Assembly: GCA_946406115.1 (NCBI GenBank)
Contig: OX291555.1
Span: 14,836,001 to 14,900,000, forward strand
Direction of reading: 5' to 3'
Source of the DNA: Apoda limacodes
Taxonomy: Eukaryota; Arthropoda; Insecta; Lepidoptera; Limacodidae
DNA length: 64,000 nucleotides
The notes beneath the pieces were generated by a model. The model saw only the letters and a list, made by a program, of their open reading frames with translations, was not told the DNA's origin and did no database searches. The translations under genes and the position numbers were made by a program. The first letter of the stretch is position 1, and every line of letters begins with the position of its first letter. Shown in pieces: positions 1 through 12,757 of this stretch.

Positions 1-870
1 AGACATGACGAATCTAAAAGGCAGTTTTTCAGGGAAGTTTGTATCAGAATTCTTCATTTCTTATTGATTACATGCTAATTGATATATCATCGTTGCTTAG
101 CTCCCTTTTTACGCGAGATTTTTATAAAATCAACCTGATATGCAATTAAAGGTAGTGCAAAATGGATTAGGTATACGAAGAAGCACGGATATCCTGCTCT
201 TGAAGGTTTTTGAATCGTTTTTTTTACTATTAAATGTTTTGTTTTTTATTTGGAAAGTTGTATACCTTTGTTGCATAGGTAAAATTAGTTTTTTCCGGAT
301 TTAATAAACACCATTCATTCAATCAAAAATAATCGAGAATCAATGCATATATAGATAAGTAGGCTTTTTATGACAACGGGTTTATTGTTTCATTCAATAA
401 AACTTAATGTAATAAAAAATATATTTTGTGTAAGGTAGATATTTGTAGTGAGGAGTAATTGAAAAGGATACTTTTAAATTTGTTTTCATAATTTACAAAA
501 ATTGTCGAAAAACCGTAAAACACTTTATTAATTCCGCTTGGGGTCACGAAATTTACAACACCTTGTATGTTGCCTACTGCGCTTTAAAACTCTTAAGCCT
601 TACTCGCACCGGGCATTATTAAGTACATATAATATATCTAGTGAATAACTGTGACTTTGTGTAACATATACACTAGATTTGAACTATTAATAAAACAAGA
701 AAAAAAATGTCTACATGGTTACCCTTGCAAAACTAGCATTTACCGTCATTGACAAATTAAATATCTACTCTTGCAGAATATAAAAACAGACATCTATAAT
801 TTATTGCAAAATTTTTCATTTTATAAATTATCTCTTAAAGAAAGGCATGGGACATGCAATGATTTATAAA
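1..870. other. Non-coding, no gene seen
   Basis: AT-rich sequence with stops in all frames. I recognise no exon, RNA gene or transposon here. It may be intron or upstream DNA of the GTP cyclohydrolase gene that follows, whose first exon is not visible in the window. Confidence 0.5.
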
Positions 871-871
871 T

Positions 872-1030
872 AAAAATCGGTTGAGTGTAAGTCGAACTTG
901 CGCAGGTGAGTTCCGAACCATTATATGATTAACGAACAAAACAACTAATGTACCGCTAGGCGTTTACCCATCCAATGAATGACCATGCCCGACGTTGCTT
1001 AACTTTGTATACTGTTTCCAATAAACAAAT
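872..1030. repeat. SINE head fragment and 5S-rRNA-like fragment
   Basis: Bases 872-925 (+) are a decayed copy of the dispersed head seen elsewhere in the window as AAGTGCGAGTCGGACTCGCG followed by a GGGTTCCGTA-like stretch. Bases about 945-1015 read on the minus strand resemble the internal control region of insect 5S rRNA: an AAGTTAAGCAACGTCGGGC-like stretch, then CATTGGATGGG. The same 5S-like segment recurs at 38.2 kb (+). It is a repeat fragment, not a 5S gene, because the 5' and 3' thirds of 5S are absent. Confidence 0.5.
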
Positions 1031-3245
1031 GTTGCTGGATCACGAGTTTCTTAAAAACTGTACAGCTTCTACTTACTAACGCTTTGCACGGTAGTAATTA
1101 CTAAAGACATTCAGTAAAAACAGGAAAATGGACCACTTATTCTATGGTTATCTCGGTGTTGGTGAAAGTCTGTCACTTTATTTTACGGACGTCAAATTGC
1201 ACACCGAGCGTAACGAAGGATTCTGGGACTAACTCCTGTGTAAGGGAGATTAGGGTAACTCCTAAGCGAAGCTAGGGTGTTAAGACTAAAATCCTAACTG
1301 CAGCAATGGATTCAAGCATGCCCAAAACAAAAGTACCTCAATAATTTCACACCTTCTGAGTGACGGAAGTTCGAAACTTGCGTGTACCAATGAGTATTTT
1401 TCTTAATTCTTCAAGTACATTGATTGTTCAAACCGCTAATGGCTTTTTGGTGAAGGAAAACGTCGTAAGGAAACCTGTATATGTCAATTTAAAGACGTAT
1501 GTGAAGTCTAATATCCGCACTGGGCCCGCGTGTGGACTATGGCCCAAATCGTCCTTGAGTAGGCCGTGCCCAAACAGTAGGGACGTATGATTCTCATAAA
1601 GGAACTAATATTTCTCCATAAATGAAAATACATTAGAAAGCAGTTGTGAATAAGTAAATTAAGTTGAGGTTTTAAATTACATTATTGACCAGCAGGTGAT
1701 GTCAAAAGACGAATTTCACCATTCATAAAGTTTCTTACTTCTATGGTCGGTTTGAAGGGTAGCACAAACTTTTTGACATGCGTGTAAAATTAAAATATTT
1801 AATATATTTACTAAAACTATTATGAACTCTGTAGGTATCATTTGAACGTAGAGTGATACTTATTGCGTTTTATATTTTAATACAAACTAGTGTTGTTATA
1901 AAAGAGGAATCATTAGATTTAACGACCTTTTCGAAAATTAATTGTTTACAATTGTTATAGTTGTTTACATACTTGTTTTTATACCTACTTGTTATATATT
2001 TCTACCAAGAAATAAAATATGCATAAACTCTTAATTTCCTAGGTACACTTATTCAGGTACTATCTAATATATATAAATACCTTTAAACGAGCAATTCTTG
2101 TTTATAATCTGAATCTCGCAAACAGCGTTTTATATGAAATTTAGTATGCAGGGGGTTTCGAGGGCGATAAATCGATCTAGCTAGGTTTCATTTGTAGAAA
2201 ACGTCGTTTTATTCGTGTTTTCAGGCAATGATAAACTGAAGAATATGACTCTTACTGACATCTATTGGCGGGTAGTAATACTACACAGCAACACTAAAGC
2301 TACTTGACAATAGATGGAGTTGTTAAAAAAAAACGAGCAAAGCTCTGTCCTCTAGGTACATTAATTACTTAACTATATAAACGTGAAATTCATACGTTTT
2401 TAAATAACATGCTAACACGTGTATAGCTTGATGATCTTTGTATAGGTACATTATGTATAGTTGTTATACGTCCCGTATATACGGTACTGTCACCATATTT
2501 GAGAACCTCGTCCCGTATTGCTATTCTGTCCCGTTCTTCGTTAAAATACGCTTATGTGGCATAAGACTGTCGTTAATTGTCAATTTAATGTAAAATTGAA
2601 TTGAATGTCACTAAAATATAGTTTTTTTTAACTTATTGCTATTCTTGATAGATATCACCTTAAGCGTCCCGTGTCACTTCCCAATAATTATGGTTACCCT
2701 AATATAGTATAAAAACATTGATCATTTTATGGTAGGTATGTAGTAAGGGATAACTGCATAATTACAATTTGTAAATTATCTTAGAACTCTCTGTGTTTTG
2801 TACTGATACCGTTTGCATAAAATACGCACACAATATAGACGTCATTTCTTTTAGTAGAGTTAGTACCTACATACTTAGTAGTCACGAATAACGTATATAA
2901 GTAGGAAACCGGTAATAATTGTTGTTTTTGTTCAAATACAAATGTTCCGAAAATGTTACGTAACCATCCAATTAACTCAATGGACAATTCTCTCTCTGAT
3001 ACACACGCCGTTTCTTTTCTCATGCATTATTTATCTCCATAAAACAAGGAAACAATACAAACCGTACTTTTGTTTTGTTAGCAATTCCTATCTTTAATCT
3101 GTAAGTTACAAAACAAATTAGCTACCCGTCGACTCTCTATCTGTTTGTCTCATTATTTCTTTTTAAGTACGCAACGGATTTTGATTAAGTTTTCATTATC
3201 AATTAGAGATTTTCTTATGAAAGGGTATGTAAGTATAATTAATTT
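1031..3245. other. Non-coding, no gene seen
   Basis: No exon or known repeat recognised. The short open frames at 1360-1590 (+) and 2781-3023 (-) have no recognisable motif, and codon usage does not differ from the surrounding sequence. A TCCCGT motif recurs near 2470, 2510, 2528 and 2667, without a regular period. Confidence 0.45.
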
Positions 3246-3248
3246 ATT

Positions 3249-3522
3249 ATGAAGGTTTATACCTACCTATGTACGTATAATGATTTTTTTCAGGAAGGTT
3301 AATACATACCTATGTAGGTATAATAAATCTCTTCAGGAAGCTTTATACACACTTATATAGGTATAGTGAATTTCTTCAATAATGTTTATACCTGCCAGGG
3401 TTTAGGTATGTACTTATATTGAATATATTTTAGGGAGGCTTTAACCTACCTATGTAGGTATAATGAATTACTTTAGGAAGTTTTATACCAACTAATGTAG
3501 TTATAATAAATTTCTTCAGGAA
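3249..3522. repeat. Diverged ~43-bp tandem repeat, about six copies
   Basis: Units start near 3251, 3294, 3337, 3381, 3433 and 3476. Each has the form GGAAGGTTTATACC, then a palindromic TACCTATGTAGGTA-like centre, then TAATGAATTTCTTCA. Copies are diverged, so the array is old. It lies about 0.9 kb upstream of the first visible GTP cyclohydrolase exon. Confidence 0.75.
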
Positions 3523-4396
3523 TAATAACCAAACTATTATAGTACGGAAAAGTGATAAGGCAGGTGCAACTTAAAGTATGCATATAATAGATACCCAGCG
3601 GTATGTGTTGGTATATTGGCATTGATTTTCTCTCCATACGGCTTAATTGGTTACAGACACGAGGTCAGTCAATGCACCGTATAAAGAGCTATTAATTGAG
3701 TATACTGTGTCACAGTCAAAATGTCGAATGATCGTCTTACATATTTTATTTTCGTTTTGATAATTTCTATAAGTTTCTATCTATATACCAGCACTTTGAA
3801 ACAACTTCGTCTCTGGGTCTGTATCCTACGGAACCCTTTAATTTTAAGAATAAAATATAACTTGAGTATATCTATCTGGAGTACCATATCTTTTAAACGG
3901 TAAAACTTTATAATTTTAGTAGTTATATATCTCCTTAAAGATGTAATGTAAATGTTAAGAATGTTTAACTTTTATGTGTATAAAATGTTTGTGCTAGGAA
4001 CATAAAACCATAATTGAATCAATTAATCACAACAATAATTATGTTTTCAAGTTTTTCTCTAAACTGATAAAAATGCGAATTAATAACTACAGGGTTGCTT
4101 TAAAGTAATAAATAATAAATAATAAATAAATTAAAGGGGGATACGGTAAAATTTTGAGCATTTTAACAATAGCCGGAGCTTTTTTCTCCACGACCTATTT
4201 ATTAATACTTACCTCTTCTGTATAATTTATTTATTATTTTTTAGGTAACGTATCAAAAGGGAAAGCGGAGATAGTATTTAAATAAAAGGAGAAAAACAAA
4301 AACGCCGGACAAGAGTGAAAGCTTTAAGTAACATCGTCTTTGCCGTATACCTATTAAGTTCACAAAATAGTAACCCCGTCTTTCTCTTTTTTCTAG
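3523..4396. other. Non-coding, probably intron or 5' flank of GTP cyclohydrolase
   Basis: AT-rich sequence ending in a polypyrimidine tract and TTCTAG acceptor at 4391-4396. A short piece near 3790-3840 (…CGGAACCC) may be a SINE remnant. No first exon could be identified. Confidence 0.45.
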
Positions 4397-7300
4397 GTCA
4401 TGAGAACTGCACATTCCACCACGATCTGGAGTTGGATCACAGGCCTCCCACCAGAGAGGCTCTGCTACCAGACATGGCCAGCTCCTACCGACTGCTCCTT
4501 ACAGGTAAATATAAACTTCTTAGCATGGCCCTCATGTGGTTCTACATGGATTTTATACTCATGGTATTTTTACCTTTACCGGATTTCCTTCTTTCGGTGA
4601 CTAAGTATTCGTTTCTCTTTCCAAATTTTCCGTCAGTCAATATAATTAATGTCAAACGATTTAAAAAATTAATTATACTTTAACCTCGTGTAATAAAAGA
4701 TGAATCAAAATATTTTATTACTTATTTATTTATTTCATATTTGAGGAGCTGATAAACAAACAGGGGTAATTGAAAAACATTTGATTTTACAGTAGTGGCA
4801 AAAGAAAAAAAAAAATTATTCAGTAATTATCATCGTAAGTAACACAGAGTAAGTCTGTGTTTTAATTACTTTTTGTACGTTTTTATTAACTTTTTTTTAT
4901 TAAAAAAAAATATGGTTTCATAAAAAAATTACAATAAAAAAAATTGCTAAATACAGAAGCAAATTATGGTATTAAATTACCATTGAACACTAAGTTACTA
5001 TAATGAGTATTTGTGTTTAAACTTGGTACATACATGTGAGAACATAAAATATAACATTTTAACAAGGCCAGCTGGCAAGCTAATATTGCACAAACGTTTT
5101 TGTTACCGCAGAAATAAACAAGACGGTAATAAAATACGGTATATCGTGATCTGACCGAAACCGCAACCTATCTGCCACGAGTAATGTTATACTCGTGTAA
5201 AATCAATTATTTGACATACTTACCGTAATGGAAATTAATCTTTGCTTAAGTTACCAATAGGTTATGTAGATATGTTAAAAATACACTGTCAAGCAACATA
5301 AAAAAGTTAATTGCTAAGTGCAAAAATTCTTCATGAAGTAGTAAAGAGTAAAGAGTTTTATTTAGCCTGTTATGGATAGAAAAAAGTAAAAGGAAATTGT
5401 TACGTTTCATTATTTTATAATAATTGGCGATTACACATATTATGGTATAGCAAAAATAGTTCTTGTATTGTGGAATTGCATTTGAGTACTTTTGTTTCGT
5501 ATTGATTTAATTATTGTACGAAGGGTTCCGTACCATTATCTATAAAAATGGCAAAAAAATCACGTTTGTTTTATAGGAGCTCCCCTTAAATATTTGTTTT
5601 ATTTTAATTTAATTATTTATTTTTAAAGCGACTATATAACTAAATATTCTGTGCATATTTTAAGCGTCTACTGTTGCCGTTTTCAATATCGAGCAAAAAA
5701 ATTACGTTTGTCGTATGGGAGCCCCCTTAAATATTTATTTTATTCTGTTGTTTTAGTATTTTTTGTTATAGCGGCAACAGAAATACATCTTCTGTGAAAA
5801 TTTCAACTGTCTAACTATCACGGTTCATGAGATACAGCCTGGTGACAGACGAACGGACGGACGGACAGCGGAGCCTTAGTAATAGGGTTCCGCTAATTAC
5901 CCTTCGGGTACGGAACCCTAATGTTTCAATTTCATAAACCAGTTTTTGTCTAAATTGCTCTTTTTTTCCTTTTTATTTAATGTTGTTTAATTTAGGGTTT
6001 TTATGGGTTATTTAATACACTTAATCTTTTTTTCTTCTTCAAGGAGCTATCTGGCGTGCTTTTGGAAACATTTTTTGATAAGTAAATGGCTTTTTTATAA
6101 TGCTCGTCAGTGCACTTTGAGTTACTTCTCTATAGAAAAAGATATTTCATTATTAAACAAACAAAAAAGTTGAAAAAAAAAAACAGTTAAGAGCTATAGT
6201 TTCGTAGCAATTGCTATAGTTGTGTGAGTCTTACTAAGTTTACCTAGGTCCAGTTATATCTCATTAAATATTTAAATCAAGTCAGTCGTAGTGTGCTGAA
6301 GTAGATTTTTTCATTTTTTTAAATTTTGGTTTCGTAACCTACACGCAACACTGTCGAGGTTTTAGGGACTACAGTATGGGTTCATCAAAACAGGAGTTAC
6401 TAGATTTTTAATGTATCGGCAACTCCTGGTGTTGTAGGTAAGAGACCGCTCAGCATTAACTTATTTGTTTAAGAAATTATTCAATATTTTTAATAATGTG
6501 TGTTTCAGGATTAGGCGAAGACCCAGACAGACAAGGTCTGCTTAAGACACCAGAACGTGCGGCCAAAGCAATGCTGTTCTTCACTAAAGGATACGACCAA
6601 AGTTTAGATGGTTAGTTTATAGTGATCTTTGAAGAAGCTGGTACTTAATATTTGACCAACAGATTTGTGATATTTATCCAAGGTACAAAATCTGGTTGAT
6701 ACAAATGAGATTTCCTGACGAAAATCCTGAATTTTCCAGTTATTTTGAATGTTGTGTGTAATAAAATAATGTGGGAACGGTAAAAAAAAATCATTTTTTT
6801 TTGTTCTACATCTTTCTCTACTGTATTAGAATCTGTATTCGCTTGTTCGTACATCGCTCATGTTTTCGTTAAGTTTAATTTAGCAAGCTTGATTGCTTAC
6901 TTTAAGTGTTTATTTTAGATGATTTGTTACCTATCTGCGAAGATTTGTTAAAAGCCTCCAGTAACTTTTAATGTATTGTTTATTTAATTGTTTGTTGCTG
7001 TTCATCTTTAGAGTTTTAACTATCATGCTACTATCATTTAAGATCAAGGTACTCTTACTCTTAATCCAGGCGTGTCTAGTACAAAGTTATTGACTCTGTC
7101 CTTATATACTTACCCCTTCATCCAGAACATAAAGGTAACAATCCTAATTCGTAAATTGCAGAGGTTCTCAACAACGCGATATTCGACGAAGACACCGACG
7201 AGATGGTGGTCGTGAAAGACATTGAGATGTTCTCCATGTGTGAACACCATCTGGTGCCGTTCTACGGGAAGGTTTCCATAGGATATTTGCCTCAAGGCAA

Positions 7301-10300
7301 GATCTTGGGACTCAGCAAGTTGGCCAGGTAATCACGATCGGACCGGATCGAATTTAAATGAATTAATGGATAAATATTCTTTATTGTACACCAAGCAGTC
7401 AATATTAAACATAAAACAACAGTAAATACAATATAGGTGGCCTTATTACTAATGAGCAATCTCTACCAAGCAACTCTTACTATTAAAAGTAGGTAGTGTA
7501 AAGTAAAAAAATGGTTATCTTAATAAATTATATATTTTAATTTGATGCCTGATTTATATTAGTTCGTATAATTTTTTTCCAGTTTCTCGAGACAATACAA
7601 AGCTTGTACACGGGTATTTTAGTTACAGGAGTGCCTTAAAAATTACTTTTGATTTTAAGTTTGAAAACTACGTCTCAAGTCTATAATTTAGCTTCTAACT
7701 GTTTCTTAGAATAAACTTCGCAGGGGCATAGATATAGTTTAAATATTAAGGAACTTCTAGATTTTAAGATTCTAGATAATGTAATGTAGAAGAGAGATGA
7801 AATTTGGTTGGTCTGATTTACTGATCTCATATGTACCTGGCGGACCGGATGTGATATCCATTATAGAAAGGTTGTCCAGCCGAGAACGTAGACAGGCGTT
7901 TTAGGTTTCCGGAACACGATGTTAAATGCTTCGCGATTAAACATTTATCTTCCTTTGGTTAAATTCCATGGAGAAAGGAAAAAAGGCTCTAGGTACTGAA
8001 ATAATCAATTAATTTACTCTGTAATGGACCTCATTTTTTGGTGTTCAGGATTGTGGAGATCTACTCCCGCCGGCTGCAGGTGCAGGAGCGCCTGACGAAG
8101 CAGATTGCGCTTGCAGTCACGCAGGCCGTGCGTCCCGCCGGCGTCGCAGTCGTCATCGAAGGAGTGTGAGTATCCCTTCACTACTGACTTACTAGCAGGT
8201 TAGGTTAAATCGGTAAGTCATCGGAACCCTAGAGTTTTTTTGGGGTTTATTTTGAACGGGTTGGTGTCATAAACACCAATAGTAGCATTATTAGCCTTAC
8301 CGGCCAAAAGGATACAGTCATAATTATTTGTTTCATTAAAAAAAATTGTCTACAGTATAAAAGAAGGACGAGGGACATAATCGGACCTTATGGTAAACGC
8401 ATGGAGACTGCTGTGAAGTATGGGGATCTTTAAGAAGGGAGTTCTAAGATTCGGAAAGGGTTGGGAACAAGAGAGTATTATCCTTGTCACGAGCGTTCAG
8501 AGGCTTCGGTACTCGCTGAATTTCAGGCTGTTCGTAAGCTTATTTTTCAATTAGTGGAATAAAAAATTAAGAATAGCTTAGACAGTAGGTACTCTAATCC
8601 TTCCAGCGGTGTCAAATCTATTACCCCTATATGAAAGCAATGATGTAGATGTATAACAAAGCTATACAGAACTTGTAGTACTCCACTCCTGCCTAACCTA
8701 GCTAGCTGCATCTAACAAAGTTTGAGGAAACTGGGAAAGATCACTATTAAGGAGACGTTGGATAAAAAGAAATAAAAATTTAATGGAGAAATAAAACTGA
8801 TCCAATTGTGAAGAGATGTTTTGACACGAAAATGTGATCACCAATAACTATTAACCAATACCATAATAATCTCTCCAAGCTTAACGCAAAGAAGATTAAG
8901 ATACATTAATTTTACTGATGCTTCAACAATTCTGCTGCTTGCACGATATCTTCCATCCGTACTAGCCTCATACGTTCCCTCTGTTGGGGCACGGTTTTGT
9001 TATGACGATATAGTTCAGAAGTTGTTACTTCCTTAATACCCCAATCCTAAATGGTTTTAATACCAGCTAGTTCAAAACGTTAACATCGAAAAGGTTAAAA
9101 TCATTTTGCATTATCATGGGATTTTGTCAAGTAGGTATTCTCTTAAATTGTTGACGAGCTTGCGTACCTCCTTAACTTATACAAGTCCATAATTTATTAA
9201 GATACTCACAACCTCTAAGAAGAGCTTAGTAATTGACAAGTCAAAACACATTTAGGAATCTGTGCAACATTGTGTTCGAATCTCCTACTCAGAAATTAAC
9301 AGGTTTTGAAGGATATGACTTGAGATATGGATATTCAGAGGAGAGTTTAAGTGACTAACAGAGGGTTGGCAATAATATACCTACTCATTAGGTTGTTATT
9401 AGAATGTTAATGATCTATAACTGTAAGAGATGACTAGTTTAACTAGAAGTGTTACACTACTTACAAAAGAAGAATTTGCTATGCTAAGAACTCAAGGCAT
9501 CGAAAAAATTACAATGACTAAAATATTAAAATTTCCATAAACTGATAAAGATATAGGAGTATTGAGGATTTAACAAAGAGAAGGTCCTTATTGTCATCAG
9601 CATATCACCTGGTAGACGTCCACTGCTGAACATAGGCCTCCTCTACAAATTTCCAAATTGAAAAGGTTCAGACACTTGCACCCAGGAACTTTCTGCGACC
9701 TGAAGTTGGTAGAGTAAATGGAGGTAGCGACGGTATATTCCATTGCAACGGGATAGAGTGATCATTCCATCGTCTATTAGGCATAAATAGTCTTAAGACT
9801 ACTTTCTTATAAGAGTTCTTGATAGCCTTGCCGGGAGTCGAACCCTACTTCGGTCGTTTGTTGCTATTAATCTATTATAAATATTTATGGCACTTGTAGA
9901 TTACAAAATATTCATATCAAAAATTAATTTAGTATCGTAATTTCCCCTCTAACCATTATGGATTGGTATTTTGTCTTTCCCTACGTCGAGAAGATCAATA
10001 ATTGATACATCCTTTTAGTTTATTTTAACTAGTTTTCACCCGCGGCTTCGCCTCAAACGTCTTGATAACCCGAAAAAAATATTTTATGCCATTCTTCAGC
10101 TGTCCTTGGATAAACATCTGGTCGCCTCATAGTGCCCTGTTGATTCATCCATAGAAAAAAAAAATTCAAGAAAATATATACCTGAACCTGAATAAAAATG
10201 AGCCTATGGCCTTTCCTCCTTCCAGCTCTCCTTGTGCCAAAAAATCAGGTAACTCCATTGCTCCATTTGCAAGTAGGAGGTTCTCAATTCAGTTGTATGT

Positions 10301-10916
10301 TTCAGTTGTTTGTTTGTTAACCTCAGACCTCCGTCATCTATAAACCGATTTGGAAAATGTTTACGAACAGAAATCCGACTTCAAATTCAGTAAAAAGTAA
10401 AAAATAAACCCCTAAAGCAGTCAAAACATTCAGCTACAAAGGGGCACTGGCAATCGACTTCAAAGCGAATAAAACATGTAGCATTTTTTTTCTTTTTTGT
10501 TAAAAAATAGTTTATGTATATTAAGTTGAGATTGGAATTGTGAATTATTGATAGAATCTAATATTTTACTATATATATAAGGTAATAATAGTTTACCATA
10601 ATTGGAATTGTACACAAGAAATGCGAATAACTTAAGAGGTATATAGAAAACCCTACCTATATTTTATAGATTATATTAGATTGCTGCGTCCAAGTTATTT
10701 TAATGTACTGTTTGTTCGTAACGCGTATGAAAATATAAAATCTATAAAAGTATTCTCTAAATATGTATGTGATTGTATGTTTGCAGTCACATGTGCATGG
10801 TAATGCGCGGTGTCCAGAAAATCAACAGTAAGACCGTGACCTCGACCATGTTGGGAGTGTTCCGGGATGATCCCAAGACCAGGGAGGAGTTCCTAAACCT
10901 GGTACACAGCAAGTGA
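4397..10916 (+). CDS. GCH1 (Punch): GTP cyclohydrolase I, five 3' coding exons
   Basis: Converts GTP to 7,8-dihydroneopterin triphosphate, the first step towards tetrahydrobiopterin and pteridine pigments; the family forms a cytosolic decamer. Visible coding exons are 4397-4504, 6509-6610, 7162-7327, 8049-8165 and 10787-10916. All are bounded by AG and GT, and the reading frame is continuous across every junction. Diagnostic segments in order are HHDLELDH and MASSYRLLL (exon 1), [20 protein letters not shown] (exon 2), the zinc and active-site motif MCEHH followed by [13 protein letters not shown] (exon 3), [14 protein letters not shown] (exon 4), and HMCMVMRG with the third zinc ligand Cys, then the C-terminal [10 protein letters not shown] and TGA (exon 5). 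The catalytic core looks complete. The variable N-terminal region and start codon are not in these exons and probably lie on an upstream exon, perhaps outside the window. Introns carry SINE and LINE debris. I am very sure of the identity and fairly sure of the splice sites. Confidence 0.96.
5515..5925 (+). repeat. SINE-like dispersed repeat in GCH1 intron
   Basis: Starts at CGAAGGGTTCCGTACCATTA and ends with GACGGACGGACAGCGGAGCC, then ATTACCCTTCGGGTACGGAA. The same family lies at 43557-44082 (+) and 37131-37622 (-), and head-only pieces occur at several other places. It is a typical lepidopteran short interspersed repeat. The family name is not assigned. Confidence 0.75.
9597..9745 (-). pseudogene. 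RTE-like LINE 3'-terminal relic
   Basis: On the minus strand the frame reads [12 protein letters not shown] and then a stop. This is the C-terminal signature shared by other RTE-type relics in this window (54.6, 56.5 and 19.1 kb). The upstream part is broken by a stop and substitutions. It lies in the last GCH1 intron. Confidence 0.6.
9822..9858 (-). repeat. tRNA-like SINE fragment (B-box)
   Basis: On the minus strand this contains GGTTCGACTCCCGGCAAGG, which matches a polymerase III B-box and T-arm. No convincing A-box or acceptor stem is present, so this is a SINE remnant, not a tRNA gene. Confidence 0.4.
10029..10110 (+). repeat. Dispersed repeat, head fragment
   Basis: Contains the head ACTAGTTTTCACCCGCGGCT followed by TCGCCTC. 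The same head (ACTAGCTTTTGCCCGCGGCT type) recurs near 13.68, 38.47, 42.27, 50.34 and 50.94 kb, and in reverse near 46.95 kb. Confidence 0.55.
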
Positions 10917-11810
10917 GACCTGAGTCTGGCCATTAGAAGTTTTGTAAATTAATTTTTTTCGACAACCCTATAACTTGCTATTTCTTTAGTAAAATTATTT
11001 TTGCTTGTGTATTTAGTTTAAATACTGTAGCTTAATCTACCTTTTTATATAAAGCTACTTTACTTTTTACTAATTTCTTTTTGTTGATTTTAGCCGATCC
11101 TCACGAATTTATATGATTTTAATGTATGTTATTGATACGGTTCTACGGGTGGCACTGTTAAGAAAACTTTTGCGCTGTGTATTACGTTAATTTTAATTTT
11201 TCATAATTCTTTTTGTTACGTTTCTACTAAACACATTTTTTTCATTAATACAAAAAAAGTACAAAAAAATTACTATTTTAAATGAAAATATATATCTTCT
11301 TTTGTATATTCAATACATAAAATATGTTCATAGATATTATTTCCTAGTAAATTTTTTTTATGATTTACTTTTGTGATAGCATATGCAGCTTTTATTTTTA
11401 TTTATCAAATTTAGTTTTTAAAGAATGAAGAGGCTTTTAATTTTGTAAATAAAAGTCAGAAATTGTTAAAAATTTACACGACAATAAATAAAATATGCAT
11501 CAAAATATTGCCCAATTTGATGCATTTTTTACAAAGTATTTTTGTTATAAATGTAAAATGTTACGTATATTGAAATTTTATGGACCAATTTTATTGTTTA
11601 AAGTAAAACAAAAATCTCAAGCATATTATGGCTGATGCTCGACATTTTTGCATTAATAAATTTTATTATTTAGTAAATTTGTAAATAAACTCCACGACAA
11701 TGCCTTAGCACAAAGAATTTTATATGTTTAACACTATACATTGTAATTTGAAGAGTATTCTCATTTTATAAATAAAATTAATTTTATTTTAAGTTAAAAA
11801 TGTTTTTTTA
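10917..11810 (+). other. GCH1 3' UTR and candidate poly(A) sites
   Basis: AT-rich sequence after the stop codon. AATAAA-type signals occur near 11446, 11484, 11686 and 11772; which one is used cannot be decided from sequence. A homologous stretch of the first ~60 bases (GGCCATTAGAAGTTT…) recurs in the exon copy at 22.16 kb. Confidence 0.55.
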
Positions 11811-12032
11811 TTGCTGTAAATTATTTATTTCTTTGCTTACCTTTAAATATTAAAAAAAAATAACGTCAACATGAAAGTTAAACAATGTGAGACTCTTGCA
11901 ACGTGAGGCTCTTGCAACGGTTTTTTCTCGAGATGAACACTTGAGAAACAGCTGTGGGCTGCATGTGTCGTTCACACGGATTCGCACTTTTTACGTGACT
12001 ACTTCTGAAAAAACGATATGGCAGTTAGCAAA

Positions 12033-12197
12033 GTGGCGTTTTGTTAACCGACATTATGCACATTATGCGTCTAATGTCAATAATCCAACCAAAGAGAATG
12101 AGCTAAGATTTGTTAAGTGTGTCACACAACATTTATGTATTTTTAACTTGGCTGGATTATGACATTAAACGCATTGAAGCAGTGAACAAAACGCACC
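12033..12197. mobile_element. MITE, family sharing GTGGCGTTTTGTT termini
   Basis: The 165-bp element starts GTGGCGTTTTGTTAACCG and ends CAGTGAACAAAACGCACC, which are imperfect inverted termini. An inverted-orientation relative lies at 35189-35341; both share CTTGGCTGGATTATGACATT internally. No clear target-site duplication remains here. Just upstream, at 11889-11920, CTCTTGCAACG occurs twice in tandem. Confidence 0.7.
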
Positions 12198-12261
12198 TGA
12201 AAATTTCTAAAACTACATAAGGATATTGTTTTTACGAGTAACAGTTAAAGTATAATATAAA

Positions 12262-12330
12262 CAGAAGAGGATATCCATAGGCTACGGTGACCACTTAACA
12301 TCAGACGGGCATTTGTCACGTTCACGGCTT
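12262..12330 (+). repeat. Dispersed repeat fragment (CTACGGTGACC type)
   Basis: Contains ATAGGCTACGGTGACCACTT, then ACATCAGACGGGC. A related piece lies at 48885-48965. This sequence type is a frequent 3'-end piece of lepidopteran retroelements as I know them; the parent element is not assigned. Confidence 0.45.
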
Positions 12331-12597
12331 TGGCGATATCCCTGCGACATTTACATCTCATATTATTTGGTTTGCGAAATACTAAAGTTTTTAGTTTCAA
12401 GTTAATTTTTGTCTGCTCCGGGCATCAGCATCAGCAGTTGAACATGTGCCTTCCATGATAACCCTATACGTCTCCACAGCAGCTCTTAAGAGTATCGGAT
12501 TCGCAGCGCGCTCCATACAACAGGATTTTTCTCCTCTGATGAATATCAATCCTTCAAACTCAATGTTTTTTGTTTTAACAAGACCAGACAACTAATA

Positions 12598-12757
12598 TCT
12601 AGGTCTGTGGTGTTTCAGTTTTACGTTAAATTGTGTAATTCTAAAATTATTAGAGTGCAAAAACTTGTAATTTATGGTCAAAACAGCTGCAACTTCGTGC
12701 TTATTATACACTATAACAAAAACGTTTCCGAAAATTTAAAAGCACCACAGACCTAGA
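12598..12757. mobile_element. MITE with 20-bp terminal inverted repeats, TA flanks
   Basis: The left end TCTAGGTCTGTGGTGTTT is the near-perfect inverse of the right end AAAAGCACCACAGACCTAGA, and TA lies on both sides. Size is 160 bp with no coding capacity. TA flanks fit mobilisation by a Tc1/mariner-type transposase. Confidence 0.8.

Noticed and set aside
4315..4396. Open frame extending upstream of the first visible GCH1 exon
   Set aside because: The stretch ends in a polypyrimidine tract and TTCTAG acceptor exactly where GCH1 homology begins, so it is intronic.
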